60,244 nt of DNA from Salimicrobium album (GCF_900107115.1 NZ_FNOS01000008.1:1-60244); one strand, 5' to 3'; shown: positions 36,471-45,071, counted from the stretch's first letter. Made by a program: numbers and translations. Notes: generated from the sequence alone by a model not told the origin.

Positions 36471-36495
36471 GGAAAAGCCGCCTGTACGGCGGCTT
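36471..36495 (-). terminator. Attenuator-like hairpin between DUF2922 and YvrJ genes
   Basis: AAGCCGCC (36475-36482) pairs with GGCGGCTT (36488-36495), followed by TTTTCC. The short T-run suggests partial termination that would lower YvrJ output. Confidence 0.6.
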
Positions 36496-36502
36496 CCCAG
36501 TT

Positions 36503-36715
36503 TTAGATTTGAATATCGTTGACGTTACGTTCTACAATGCGGGCCTGTTTCTTGGAAACGAGACCGCCGCCGGAGGACAAGAAACAGTCCTGGGCGATGA
36601 TTTCGTCCATCGCAGCGTTGATAGCGACGGGATCCGCCGGCTCTGCCGGGGCGTCCAGAGAAACGGTTACGACTTTCTCTTCTTCATTAAGAAACTTCAA
36701 TTCTAATTTCTTCAT
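36503..36715 (-). CDS. DUF2922 protein
   Basis: A 70-residue soluble protein of the DUF2922 family: KKLELKFLNEEEKVVTVSLD at the N-terminus, then a central helix (AINAAMDEIIAQ) and a conserved C-terminal strand pair (GGGLVSKKQARIVERN). Strong AAGGAGGAAGTAGAAA site. Sits 14 bp after the DUF1659 gene. Unknown function; the fold looks like a small alpha-beta unit. Confidence 0.88.
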   Translation of the reverse strand: MKKLELKFLNEEEKVVTVSLDAPAEPADPVAINAAMDEIIAQDCFLSSGGGLVSKKQARIVERNVNDIQI

Positions 36716-36729
36716 TTTCTACTTCCTCC

Positions 36730-36960
36730 TTAGTCCTGGATATGGACGATCGATGATTCATCGTCTCTTGTTACTTCGTAAAGCGGATACTGTTGCAGTG
36801 ATTCAAGCTTTTCGGCAACGGCGTAAAGTGCTTCGGCCGTAGCTTCCGTGCGGACGTTACGGAATGATTTCGTTTTGTAGACCGGCTGGCCGAGTTCGTC
36901 CACTCCTGTTTCAAAATCCAGCTTCAGTGTCGAGTTGATTCGTTGTGTCATAAGAGCCAT
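36730..36960 (-). CDS. DUF1659 protein, copy 1
   Basis: A 76-residue protein of the DUF1659 family, with the diagnostic YKTKSFRNVRTEAT (about 29-42). ATG 36960 (ALMTQRINSTLKLDF) has AGGAGGGG at 8 nt; the frame extends upstream but without support. Paralogue of the next gene upstream, sharing KTKSFRNVRT and the EVTRDDES/KVTREDES ending. Confidence 0.87.
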   Translation of the reverse strand: MALMTQRINSTLKLDFETGVDELGQPVYKTKSFRNVRTEATAEALYAVAEKLESLQQYPLYEVTRDDESSIVHIQD

Positions 36961-37040
36961 CAGCGTTTCCCCTCCTTTCACACCTATAATCGAAACGCTA
37001 GAGTATCCGGTGTCAGTTCTGCCAGATATTTTTTAAAAGA

Positions 37041-37064
37041 AAAAAGCCGCCCTCGCAGGACGAC
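37041..37064 (-). terminator. Terminator after DUF1659 copy 2
   Basis: GCCGCCC (37046-37052) pairs with GGACGAC (37058-37064) through two wobbles, followed on the minus strand by TTTTTTCTTTT. It separates the two paralogues. Confidence 0.75.
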
Positions 37065-37069
37065 TCTTC

Positions 37070-37306
37070 TTACTGTTGCTGACTCTTTGTATTAAGCAGA
37101 GACTCATCTTCTCTCGTCACTTTGATGATGGGGTGCTGCTGTAAATCTTTCAGCTTAAGCACTACTTCGTAAAGTGACTGTGTCGGAGCATCCGTACGTA
37201 CGTTCCGGAAAGATTTCGTTTTATACGTCGTCTTCCCTTCCGCGTCTCTTCCTGTACGGAACTGGATATTCAACGCTGAACCGGTGCGAGTTGTGATAAC
37301 CGCCAT
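37070..37306 (-). CDS. DUF1659 protein, copy 2
   Basis: A 78-residue paralogue of the downstream DUF1659 protein, with TTYKTKSFRNVRTDAPTQSLY. It has its own GGGAGGGGTCGAAT site and its own terminator, so the duplicates can be expressed separately. A decayed third copy lies about 450 bp further upstream. Confidence 0.87.
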   Translation of the reverse strand: MAVITTRTGSALNIQFRTGRDAEGKTTYKTKSFRNVRTDAPTQSLYEVVLKLKDLQQHPIIKVTREDESLLNTKSQQQ

Positions 37307-37368
37307 ATTCGACCCCTCCCTTCACCCTATAATCGAAAGAGAAGGGTAGTCCGGTGTCTGACAGTTCC

Positions 37369-37660
37369 TCATTGCAGAGAGACGACCAGTTTTCCGCGGG
37401 CGTGTCTCGTTTCTGTCTTTCTCAACGCATCCAGCGCCCGTTCAGATTCGTACACGTCTTCGAGGACAGGACGGAGGTTTCCTGCAAGAATGTCTTTAAC
37501 AAGTGAGTTTACGGCGTTTGGAAAACTCAACTTGTGCTGCAGTTGATGAACCGTAACACGTCTTTCCGATTTAACATCGTCACCGGAAACCGTAATGACT
37601 TTTCCGCCCTCTCTTACCACCTCCGTACTATCTACCGTAGTACCCGGCTGGATAGCTGAA
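37369..37660 (-). pseudogene. C-terminal fragment of an MDR oxidoreductase
   Basis: The frame ending ERALDALRKTETRHARGKLV reads like the C-terminus of quinone oxidoreductase/zinc-free alcohol dehydrogenases, with EGGKVITVSG as the preceding strand. Only about 85-95 residues remain and the cofactor-binding half is missing; upstream sequence carries stops. A GTG at 37620 opens the residual frame but has no proper ribosome binding site. Confidence 0.65.
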
Positions 37661-37748
37661 GCAGCGAGGAGAAGAGTACTTTAAAACTATCCTTCATTCC
37701 TTTCATCAATAAACGGCCGATGTTGTCCCGACTGCCAGTTCTAAACTT

Positions 37749-37821
37749 TTCCGGGGAGAAGTCGTTTTGTACGTCGTTCCCTTCCGCTTAACTTAATATT
37801 GATAGCCGCACCCGTGTGCAT
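37749..37821 (-). pseudogene. Decayed DUF1659 remnant (copy 3)
   Basis: The minus strand aligns with DUF1659 copy 2: CACGGGTGCGGCTATCAATA matches the segment encoding RTGSALN, and GGAAGGGAACGACGTACAAA matches the part encoding EGKTTYKTK, with deletions. No start or full frame remains. Confidence 0.6.
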
Positions 37822-37825
37822 GCTC

Positions 37826-38572
37826 TTACCTGTCTGCAGTACCGAGCGTCATACCTCCGTCAACAGTGATCTCCGCTCCTGTACAGTAGGAACTGTCATC
37901 CGATGCCAGATAGGCGACGGCACGTGCAATTTCAGGAGGCTGACCGATCCGCCCGAGCGGAACCGACTCGTAAAAAGCAGGCACACCTTTTCCTTCTGTA
38001 GCCATTTCCGTTTCCACGCCTCCGGGGTGGATCATATTTATCCGTATCCCCTTTGGTCCCTGTTCGATAGCGGCCGCTTTCGACATGGCGACGACTGCCG
38101 CTTTCGTAGCTGCATAAGCAGAAGACTGACTGATAGGTGCGAATGCCGAAATCGATACGTTATTTACAATCGACCCCTTCCGCTGTTTTTCCATATGCGG
38201 AATTACCGCCTGCATCCCCATAAACACGCCAATCTGGTTCACCTGGATCATCCGCTCATATTCTTCCAAAGTGAGCTCTTCCAGCGGTTTGCGTATCAGC
38301 AGTCCTGCGTTATTGACGAGGGCGTCGATCCGTTCGTATTTATCCACTATGTAATCAACGGCGTCTCTCCAGTCTTCCTGCTTCGTAACATCGAGCCGGA
38401 CAGGAAAAGCCCGTCCTGCACCGATTTCCTGAGCTTTCTTTTCTGCTTCTTTATAATCTCTTGCGCCGACGCCTACTATGGCGCCAAGGTCGGCAAGATG
38501 AACGGCAATCGCCAGCCCCTGCCCCCGGTTTCCTCCTGTGACGAGTACGACGTTGTCCGTTAAATCCGGCAT
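37826..38572 (-). CDS. SDR family oxidoreductase
   Basis: Cytoplasmic short-chain dehydrogenase of 248 residues. Cofactor loop TGGNRGQG (12-19), NNAG at about 87, and the catalytic Ser/Tyr/Lys in SISAFAPISQSSAYAATKAA. GAEITVDGG at the C-terminus is typical of the classical SDR branch used for 3-oxoacyl or sugar substrates. AAAGGAGGGGTCCTG precedes the ATG. Single gene; the substrate cannot be assigned. Confidence 0.85.
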   Translation of the reverse strand: MPDLTDNVVLVTGGNRGQGLAIAVHLADLGAIVGVGARDYKEAEKKAQEIGAGRAFPVRLDVTKQEDWRDAVDYIVDKYERIDALVNNAGLLIRKPLEELTLEEYERMIQVNQIGVFMGMQAVIPHMEKQRKGSIVNNVSISAFAPISQSSAYAATKAAVVAMSKAAAIEQGPKGIRINMIHPGGVETEMATEGKGVPAFYESVPLGRIGQPPEIARAVAYLASDDSSYCTGAEITVDGGMTLGTADR

Positions 38573-38822
38573 CAGGACCCCTCCTTTTTAATTGGTACCC
38601 ATTGTATCATCGACGCGGGGGCCTCCGGGATTATTTCATAATTACAAGTCGGTTTTTCTTCACTAAGTATATCTTCTCCTTACTACGCCAACAGCAATTT
38701 ATTCCCGTAGTATTGTTTTACTGTTCTCCCTGAAAATCATATGTTTTTCTGCTGCTTACTTCGACTAAAAACGGATAAAATATAGTGATAACGACCAGTA
38801 AGAATAGAAAAGTGGTGGCAGG

Positions 38823-38864
38823 AAACGAACTGACAGATAAAGGTCTGGTTAGTTCGTTTTTTAT
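38823..38864 (+). terminator. Orphan intrinsic terminator upstream of P450
   Basis: AAACGAACTGAC (38823-38834) pairs with GTTAGTTCGTTT (38848-38859) with one wobble, followed by TTTTTT. No protein gene on this strand ends here. It lies in a 450-bp gene-free stretch (38573-39020) and would end a short transcript, either a small RNA or a P450 leader. Confidence 0.7.
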
Positions 38865-39020
38865 TTTGTCTCCTATTGCAAATTTTATTTAATTCAAGCC
38901 CCTTTCTTTTACAATCACCCCGTCATCAACTATTATTTGCAGTATCTTCACCAGGAATGGATGTTCCTGTATTTTTTTCAAACAATTATGATAACGCTTT
39001 CTAAAAAGGAGACAATCACG

Positions 39021-40232
39021 ATGACGAATCATTCCAACCATCAGGAAGCCGATTTATTCACACACGCTTTTAATCAGGATCCGTACCCTGCTTTCCATTC
39101 TCTCCAGCAGAACTCCCCTGTGCACCGGACCTTAATGCCGGACGGGCATTATGCCTGGATCGTAACCAGGTATGAGGATGCTGTGAATGTGCTGAAAGAT
39201 CAGCGTTTTATTAAAGATTTCACCGTTTTTCTGGATGAAGAGAGTCGTGCCCAGGCGCATCAGAGTATTTTCTCCCGGAATATGCTTTTCGCCGATCCGC
39301 CGGACCACAAACGTCTGCGTGGCCTCGTGCAGCAGGCCTTTACGCCGCGAATAATCGAAGAGCTCCGTGGCAGAATTACAGAAATCGCGAACGAGCTTAT
39401 CGACGATATGCAGGACCGTTCCCAGATCGATCTGATCGATGATTTCGCTTTCCCTCTTCCTATCATTGTTATATGTGAAATGCTCGGTGTACCGAGTGAG
39501 GACAGGGATAAATTCCGTACCTGGTCCAACACCCTCGTGGAAGCATCCAACGATCCGGAGAAAGCCGAAAAAGTGCAGCAGCATATGCAGGAATTCACCG
39601 CTTATCTTCAGGAGTGGATGGCCGACAGACAGGAAAACCCGCAGAACGACATGATCAGTAAGCTCATTCAGGCAGAGGAATCCGGAGACCGACTCTCCGA
39701 ACAGGAGCTGTACGGCGTAGTGTCGCTGTTAATCATCGCCGGGCACGAAACGACGGTGAACCTTATCTCGAACGGTATGTATGCCTTAATGACTCATCCT
39801 GAACAGATGCGCAAGCTTCAGGAGCAGCCGGACCTCCTGCGCCCGGCCATCGAAGAAATGCTCCGTTTCGAAGGACCGGTTGAATTCAGTACCGACCGCT
39901 GGGCTTCTGAAACAGTCGAGCTGCAGGGGCAGACGATTCACAGAGGCGAGCATGTACTCGTAGCTCTTGATGCAGCCAACCGTGACCCGGAAGCATTTGA
40001 AGACCCGGACGTCTTCGATATCACACGCGGCCGGAGCAAGCACCTCGCTTTCGGAAAAGGCATGCACTTTTGCCTCGGAGCCCCGCTTGCCAGGGTGGAA
40101 GCCGAAGTCTCCCTGCAGACGCTGTTGGAACGTTTCCCTGACCTGCAGCTGAGTACAGACGTCTCCGATCTCGAGTGGCGTCCCGGCATATTGATGCGCG
40201 GGCTTATGGAACTTCCTGTCCGTCTGAAGTAA
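39021..40232 (+). CDS. Cytochrome P450
   Basis: Soluble heme monooxygenase of 403 residues, like the bacterial CYP107/CYP109-type enzymes. The I-helix oxygen motif is IIAGHETTVN, the K-helix ExxR is EEMLRF, and the heme-binding loop FGKGMHFCLGAPLARVE supplies the Cys thiolate, so it should be catalytic. ATG 39021 carries AAAAAGGAGACAATCACG; an ATG 84 nt upstream has no site. No ferredoxin or reductase partner is adjacent and the substrate is unknown. A decayed copy of its last 30 codons and terminator lies at 48331-48495. Confidence 0.93.
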   Translation: MTNHSNHQEADLFTHAFNQDPYPAFHSLQQNSPVHRTLMPDGHYAWIVTRYEDAVNVLKDQRFIKDFTVFLDEESRAQAHQSIFSRNMLFADPPDHKRLRGLVQQAFTPRIIEELRGRITEIANELIDDMQDRSQIDLIDDFAFPLPIIVICEMLGVPSEDRDKFRTWSNTLVEASNDPEKAEKVQQHMQEFTAYLQEWMADRQENPQNDMISKLIQAEESGDRLSEQELYGVVSLLIIAGHETTVNLISNGMYALMTHPEQMRKLQEQPDLLRPAIEEMLRFEGPVEFSTDRWASETVELQGQTIHRGEHVLVALDAANRDPEAFEDPDVFDITRGRSKHLAFGKGMHFCLGAPLARVEAEVSLQTLLERFPDLQLSTDVSDLEWRPGILMRGLMELPVRLK

Positions 40233-40262
40233 ACTGTATGGACAGTATGTATAGGAGAAAAG

Positions 40263-40293
40263 GACTGTCGACTGAATCGTCGGCAGTCTTTTT
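40263..40293 (+). terminator. Terminator of P450
   Basis: GACTGTCGAC (40263-40272) pairs with GTCGGCAGTC (40279-40288) with one wobble, then TTTTT. Confidence 0.9.
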
Positions 40294-40349
40294 CAATTTT
40301 CTATTTTTCTATAAAAGATGCCTTTTCAACAGAAGCGTTGAGTCCCGTA

Positions 40350-40781
40350 TTAAAAAACAAGCATACCGTTATCATCATATTTAAAGTCTGGTCCCCAGGC
40401 AACCTCCCAATAATATCCATCCAGATCGGAAAAATACGCGTGGTGCCCGCCCCAAAAAACATCTTGAGGTTCTTTAACTATTTTCGCTCCAGCGTTTCTG
40501 GCTAAATCAATAACTCTTTCAACATCCTCCCTGTGTTCAACATTATATGCCAATGTTATCCCGGCAAAGCCATCTGCTATTTCGGGAGGTTCAACTTCAC
40601 TAATATCTTTTGCTAGTGAGTGCAAAGGGAATAGCTCAAATTTTGTTCCAGGTGTATTAAAAAATACTACATCGGGATTATTACTTTTTTCGTTAGTCTG
40701 AAATCCAAGATCATCTCTGTAAAACTTCATCGATTTCTCCATATTTCGTACACCTAAGCAAATACACGTAACTTTATTCAT
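40350..40781 (-). CDS. VOC family protein (glyoxalase/dioxygenase-like)
   Basis: A 143-residue single-module vicinal-oxygen-chelate protein. It starts NKVTCICLGVRNMEKSMKFY, includes TKFELFP with the mid-domain Glu, and ends HAYFSDLDGYYWEVAWGP with the terminal Glu and metal-side strands. ATG 40781 has AAGGAGGCATGTAAG; a longer frame upstream runs into the recombination-like site and is not coding. First gene of the AT-rich island, on the opposite strand to P450. Activity unknown; lactoylglutathione-lyase-like resistance proteins are relatives. Confidence 0.87.
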   Translation of the reverse strand: MNKVTCICLGVRNMEKSMKFYRDDLGFQTNEKSNNPDVVFFNTPGTKFELFPLHSLAKDISEVEPPEIADGFAGITLAYNVEHREDVERVIDLARNAGAKIVKEPQDVFWGGHHAYFSDLDGYYWEVAWGPDFKYDDNGMLVF

Positions 40782-40818
40782 CTTACATGCCTCCTTGAAA
40801 TAAGATGTGATCGGGTTA

Positions 40819-40844
40819 TGCAACAATGTAGCCCGTTTGCTGCA
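40819..40844. repeat. Cassette-site motif, copy a (complete)
   Basis: Left arm TGCAACAAT, 8-bp spacer GTAGCCCG, right arm TTTGCTGCA. The two 9-bp arms are imperfect inverted repeats. It lies 37 bp upstream of the VOC start and next to a small-protein relic. Confidence 0.65.
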
Positions 40845-40847
40845 TTG

Positions 40848-41038
40848 CACAACCCAGCTAGTCAATACAATTGTATCAAACTTTCTATAAATGATTGAAC
40901 GTTTATTCAGAGCTGCATTCCTGCTATAACTTGATACAGACTATGAGCGTTACAGTGAATTTCTGTTTAGCAACCAAAATCTTAATTGGAGCTTTTAGTA
41001 CCCAAAATTTGTTCAACGTTCAGAAAATCATGCATACT
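40848..41038 (-). pseudogene. Relic of the MSQSNIYDF small-protein family
   Basis: Minus-strand blocks match the intact copy at 54694: ATTTTCTGAACGTTGA (start region), AACAGAAATTCACTGTAACG and TATCAAGTTATAGCAG. Frameshifts and a deletion destroy the frame. Confidence 0.7.
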
Positions 41039-41107
41039 GCTTTGGTCCGTAAAATTCTTAATCTCCCTACAATTTCACGGGTTTTCATCATTAAAGTAAC
41101 TTTTCCC

Positions 41108-41137
41108 ATAAAAAAAGAGAGCAGCCGAAGTGGCTGC
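41108..41137 (-). terminator. Terminator of small-gene family B, copy 1
   Basis: GCAGCC (41121-41126) pairs with GGCTGC (41132-41137) around a GAAGT loop, followed by a T-run on the minus strand. The same hairpin recurs at 53674-53701. Confidence 0.85.
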
Positions 41138-41141
41138 CCTT

Positions 41142-41368
41142 TTACCGTTCGCCTGTTTCTATATAGCGTAAGGATTCCTCCGCATTCATGTCATCAACCC
41201 TAAGATTTTCAAGGGTTCGTGTGTCCTGCATCAAACCGCGTTCGAGCGCCATCTCGATAATCGTCTCCCCATCATTGTACTCAACCCTGTCCGGGTTACG
41301 CTAATTCCATAAAAGGCCAGTGTGTTAGTAGCTATTAACAATGGAGTCTCAAAATCTAATGTATCCAT
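41142..41368 (-). pseudogene. Small-gene family B, copy 1 (frameshifted)
   Basis: A strong AGGAGGGGGGGAT site and ATG open MDTLDFETPLLIATNTLAFY. After a frameshift near 41300 the sequence goes on in another frame as NPDRVEYNDGETIIEMALER and then LENLRVDDMNAEESLRYIET to a stop just before the terminator. Joined, it would be about 75 residues. I do not recognise the family. A more decayed copy lies at 53706. Confidence 0.65.
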
Positions 41369-41416
41369 ATCCCCCCCTCCTCGTTTACGGCCCAAGGATT
41401 AATTGCTCGTATATTA

Positions 41417-42121
41417 TTAAACTACCTTAATTGGTGTGTCTTTCACTATTTTGTAAACTGAAACAATAGATATCGTTGCTATTACGATAGATACCGCAAG
41501 AGAAATTGCGACGTGTGGTGCGGGAAAACTTACATTTAACAACCCCATAAATGGTTTTGGTGTCCCGAATTCCCATAATAAATCATTCAAAGACACCGTT
41601 ATAAGTGCAACTACGATAGAAATAAACCCACCAGGACCACCATATCGATAAAAAGCTGTCCCTATTAACCATCCAACTGAGTAATAAATCATAACTGAAA
41701 TAAAATACGTAATGCTCGTCAACAGCCAACTGTTCGGACCGAGTGATGATAACACCACATCTTTGAAAATATTTGTTTCAAATAGGCTTAACCCCCCAGA
41801 TAAAATCGCAGTAACCCCTATTATTGTGATTGCTAAGCTAATTGCTGAAAAAAATGATCCTTGGAAGTATGATTTTCTAGAAACACCATGCTTTACAAAC
41901 ACTGGAAGAAATACAGTACTAGAAAGGATGCCACACACAAGCATAAAAATCGTTGCTGTGTGAAAGGTAAAGGTGAGTAGCGACATTGACTGTATTTCTG
42001 GTTCATTAAGAAACCAAACTAACGCAAAGTAAGCAATATAAACAATAGGCAAATACCAGGCAACCCACTTCATTTGAATTGAGTATAAATCAAAAGCTAT
42101 TTTCTTCCCCGTTTCACTCAT
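41417..42121 (-). CDS. ABC transporter permease (YtrB/EcsB-like operon)
   Basis: Membrane protein of 234 residues with six predicted helices and no substrate-binding features. Its start overlaps the end of the ATPase gene by 8 nt, so the two are translated together. By context it is the membrane half of a GntR-controlled exporter of the Bacillus Ytr type, often linked to cell-wall antibiotic stress. Substrate unknown. Confidence 0.82.
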   Translation of the reverse strand: MSETGKKIAFDLYSIQMKWVAWYLPIVYIAYFALVWFLNEPEIQSMSLLTFTFHTATIFMLVCGILSSTVFLPVFVKHGVSRKSYFQGSFFSAISLAITIIGVTAILSGGLSLFETNIFKDVVLSSLGPNSWLLTSITYFISVMIYYSVGWLIGTAFYRYGGPGGFISIVVALITVSLNDLLWEFGTPKPFMGLLNVSFPAPHVAISLAVSIVIATISIVSVYKIVKDTPIKVV

Positions 42122-42995
42122 CTTTATTCCTCTCCTTTGTTAATTGAATAAATAAATCGTGCAGGGAAACGCTTCCTATTTCTAACCCTTTTTGTTTAAT
42201 TTCTTCTTCTTTTTCTTTCGGTAGTTCCCCATATACCATTACCGATTTTGTACCACCCAGCTGTTGTTCACTTAACACTTGAAGACCACTGACTACTTGC
42301 TCGATGTCATCAATCGCCCCAGTAATGGAAAAGCCTTTTTGTAGTAAGGAACCCATGTCCTCTTTCACAATTAGTTTTCCTTTATCAATCATTAAAACTT
42401 CATCGAACAAGTATTCCATTTCTGACACTAAGTGAGTGGATAGTATGAAGAGTCTAGGATTACGTTCTTGTTCTTCTAATATTTCGTTATAGAAAACTTC
42501 ACGGGTTGGAGCATCCATCCCTTGATAGGCCTCGTCGAAAATCGTAAGTGGCGTTCGATTGGCTAAACCAATAGTCACATTGAAAGCAGATTGCATACCT
42601 GTTGATAATTCCTTTAGTGGTTTATCTGTTGGCAATTGAAATAGTTCCACTAATTGCTCCGCATATTGCTGGTCGAATGTAGGGCGGTAGCGATTCGCCA
42701 GTTCAAAGAATTGTGGGATGGTGTCATATTCATCTTTATAATCTACTTGATGAACGAATGTTACTTTGGCCATTGCCCGTTCATTTTCAAAAATATTTTC
42801 CCCGTCTATTTTCAGATTTCCACTCGTTGACTTTTGGTATGCGGCTAAAAGAGATAATAAGCTTGTTTTACCGGCTCCATTCCGACCAATGAGACCGTAA
42901 ATTTTTCCGTTTTCCAATGTAAAATCTATATTCGTTAATGCTTCAAAGTTTTTATAAGAAAAGCTTATCTGGTTTGCTTCTACTTTCACAGTCAT
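42114..42995 (-). CDS. ABC transporter ATP-binding protein
   Basis: Cytoplasmic ATPase of 293 residues. Walker A is GRNGAGKTS (about 37-45), the signature is the variant LSTGMQSAFNVTIGLA in place of LSGGQ, and Walker B is LTIFDEAYQGMD. The C-terminal 80 residues form an extra regulatory part. It overlaps the regulator gene upstream by 4 nt (ATGA) and the permease downstream. The degenerate signature is common in YtrB-like exporters. Confidence 0.9.
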   Translation of the reverse strand: MTVKVEANQISFSYKNFEALTNIDFTLENGKIYGLIGRNGAGKTSLLSLLAAYQKSTSGNLKIDGENIFENERAMAKVTFVHQVDYKDEYDTIPQFFELANRYRPTFDQQYAEQLVELFQLPTDKPLKELSTGMQSAFNVTIGLANRTPLTIFDEAYQGMDAPTREVFYNEILEEQERNPRLFILSTHLVSEMEYLFDEVLMIDKGKLIVKEDMGSLLQKGFSITGAIDDIEQVVSGLQVLSEQQLGGTKSVMVYGELPKEKEEEIKQKGLEIGSVSLHDLFIQLTKERNKDE

Positions 42996-43369
42996 TCTTT
43001 TTCACTTCCTTTCGCCTCTTCTATTATTTTCACAATCGCAGCATCCGATAGTTTCAATTTTTCAGCTTCTTTTAACATTGGTAAAACAAAATCTTCAGCA
43101 AAGGCGTTTCTTCGTTGTAATAATAATTTTTCTTTCGCCCCTTCCATTACGAACATTCCAACACCTCTTTTTTTGTAAATGATCTCTTCTTCCACAAGGA
43201 GATCGATTCCCTTCGAAACGGTAATGTGATTTATCTTGTAAAATTGAACGAGCTGATTCGTGGATGGAATTTGATCATGATTTTTTAATCGGTTATTTAT
43301 AATTTGATCTTCAATCACTTCTTTAATTTGAATAAATATAGGCTTTTTATCATCAAAAGACGTACTCAA
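42992..43369 (-). CDS. GntR-family (YtrA-like) repressor
   Basis: A DNA-binding protein of about 125 residues: winged helix-turn-helix of the GntR type (DQIPSTNQLVQFYKINHITV then the VEEEIIYKKRGVGMFV wing) followed by the short helical tail of the YtrA subfamily. The frame can start at GTG 43381, but AGGAGG overlaps that codon; TTG 43369, 11 nt after it, is the more workable start. First gene of a three-gene overlapping operon, with a palindrome upstream that it probably binds. Confidence 0.87.
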   Translation of the reverse strand: MSTSFDDKKPIFIQIKEVIEDQIINNRLKNHDQIPSTNQLVQFYKINHITVSKGIDLLVEEEIIYKKRGVGMFVMEGAKEKLLLQRRNAFAEDFVLPMLKEAEKLKLSDAAIVKIIEEAKGSEKE

Positions 43370-43417
43370 AGCTAGAGTCACCTCCTACTAACAAATTTCA
43401 CGTTATATAGTCATATA

Positions 43418-43431
43418 GTTATATATATAAC
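43418..43431. promoter_or_regulatory. Likely operator of the GntR/ABC operon
   Basis: GTTATATATATAAC is a perfect 14-bp palindrome, extended outward by CATATA and CATATATG. It lies about 40 bp before the operon start, where a YtrA-like repressor would bind. Confidence 0.55.
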
Positions 43432-43457
43432 CATATATGAGTGTAAGCTTTAAATCA

Positions 43458-43500
43458 AGTATAAAAGACGATCAAATGGAACTTGATCGTCTTTTATACT
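43458..43500. terminator. Strong hairpin terminator
   Basis: AGTATAAAAGACGATCAA (43458-43475) and its exact complement (43483-43500) form an 18-bp stem with a 7-nt loop. It can stop transcripts from the flippase side. Confidence 0.8.
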
Positions 43501-43564
43501 CGTTTCTTTGTCCATATCACAATATTTTATTACTCTAAATTTCATACGGCTAAAACAATTGATT

Positions 43565-43622
43565 GAAGTTTGTAATGATTGGCGTTTTTGATACTAAGGG
43601 CCCTGGCCAACGTTTAGAGAAT
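43565..43622 (-). pseudogene. 5' relic of the MSQSNIYDF small-protein family
   Basis: On the minus strand AACGTTGGCCAGGGCCCTTA and CCAATCATTACAAA match codons 11-25 of the intact copies. Only this 58-bp piece remains. The flank on its 5' side resembles the sequence next to the relic at 48100. Confidence 0.6.
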
Positions 43623-43778
43623 CTGTATCTGCGGCTGAATTTCACTTGCTTTGGAGGTCTCCAGCCACATCTATAAATTTCACTCATTTTTTCCTATTAC
43701 TCTGCATTACTCCCCCCATCTTAACCTTACCCAGTAGACTCCCAACCTCACATATTCTTTAGCTCATAACAGCTCCTT

Positions 43779-45071
43779 CTATCGTCCATCAAATCTGCGA
43801 GTTCGTTTCCAGGTAATAAATACGAGAAGTATGTTCATGAATGCTCCACTTATACAGAACCATGCTACAGCTGTAAGGTCGTCCCCGAATATCCGGTATC
43901 CTGCAAACATCGCAGCGATCCGGACAATCAGCGAACAAATGGTGAATCCAAGATGAAATCCCTGCGCCGACAAAACGGGAAGCGTACTGACACTTGGCGC
44001 CCGCAGAAACCTGGTCCAGCCCCAGACCGCGATCCATACAGCATATTCTCCCGCCATCGACCAGCCTTCCCCGAAAACAAGTTCGAATAGCCAGGGGCCG
44101 ATCAGGATGACAAGGCCAAAAGGTAAGAGCCCGATTCCTCCCATCATCGCTGTCGCCTTCAGCAGTATCGGGGTGATTTTTTCAAAATTATTCGCTCCTC
44201 GTGAGATCCTGGGATAAAGAACGTCCGATATAGCTTTCCCGATCAGGTTGGTCGGCATATCCAGGGCCATTCTTCCTATAGCATAATAGCCTGCTGCGAC
44301 TGGAGAAAAGAAGCTGCTTAACATAAGGACAGGAAACCCTTGCGAAAATCCGTTCAGCAGCAGTTGAGGACTCCGGAATACCGGAAAATCATAGTATCTT
44401 TTCGCCAGTTTCTGCATCTTTTGTACATTAATCTCTGTTAAAAAACTTATCACCTTGACCGGTTTAAAGTATCCCGCCCCTACCATCATGATAAAAGAAC
44501 GTAAGGCCTGGTTCATCGAAGTGAATAGTATAAGCATTGCAGCCAGAGGATTAAATAGACCAGCTCCCACCATACCCGTCTGTATGATAGCCGTCTGTCC
44601 CAGGGTGGCACGAGCGGTAATTTTGAACTGATCATTACGGATGAGCCATTGTTCTATAATCTGAAGACACCCGGTAAAAAAAATGACTAGAGGAAGACAG
44701 TAAAGAAAGGAAGCGACCTCCTCCAAATTGAAGGCGGACACTACCACGTCACTGAATAACATCAGAAAAACCGCCGTAACCATCGTTACCAGTAAAGTAA
44801 TGTAAAAAGAAAGACGCATCAGGTCCATAGCTGTCTCTTTCGATTTAGGTAAAACGACAGCTACCGGATATGTCAGGGCAGCTACCGGAGTTATAATGGC
44901 AATAATCGAAGAATATACACCGAACATCCCAAAAGCTTCCGGACCATAGATTCTCGTAAGAAACTGTGAACTGACAACCATGATCACTTGTGCAGAAGCG
45001 GTGCCGGAAGCCACTATAGCTACATTTCTTACGAACGATTTCCGTGAGATTCTGATTAATATATTTTCCAT
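43779..45071 (-). CDS. Wzx-type polysaccharide flippase
   Basis: Membrane protein of 430 residues with about 12 helices, of the oligosaccharide flippase branch of the MOP superfamily: RNVAIVASGTASAQVIMVVS at the N-terminus and the conserved ISDVLYPRISRG in the middle. ATG 45071 lies 6 nt after AGGGG. Such proteins move undecaprenyl-linked sugars across the membrane, usually within a polysaccharide cluster. Here no glycosyltransferase is nearby, so it may be a cluster remnant or work with genes elsewhere. Confidence 0.87.
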   Translation of the reverse strand: MENILIRISRKSFVRNVAIVASGTASAQVIMVVSSQFLTRIYGPEAFGMFGVYSSIIAIITPVAALTYPVAVVLPKSKETAMDLMRLSFYITLLVTMVTAVFLMLFSDVVVSAFNLEEVASFLYCLPLVIFFTGCLQIIEQWLIRNDQFKITARATLGQTAIIQTGMVGAGLFNPLAAMLILFTSMNQALRSFIMMVGAGYFKPVKVISFLTEINVQKMQKLAKRYYDFPVFRSPQLLLNGFSQGFPVLMLSSFFSPVAAGYYAIGRMALDMPTNLIGKAISDVLYPRISRGANNFEKITPILLKATAMMGGIGLLPFGLVILIGPWLFELVFGEGWSMAGEYAVWIAVWGWTRFLRAPSVSTLPVLSAQGFHLGFTICSLIVRIAAMFAGYRIFGDDLTAVAWFCISGAFMNILLVFITWKRTRRFDGR

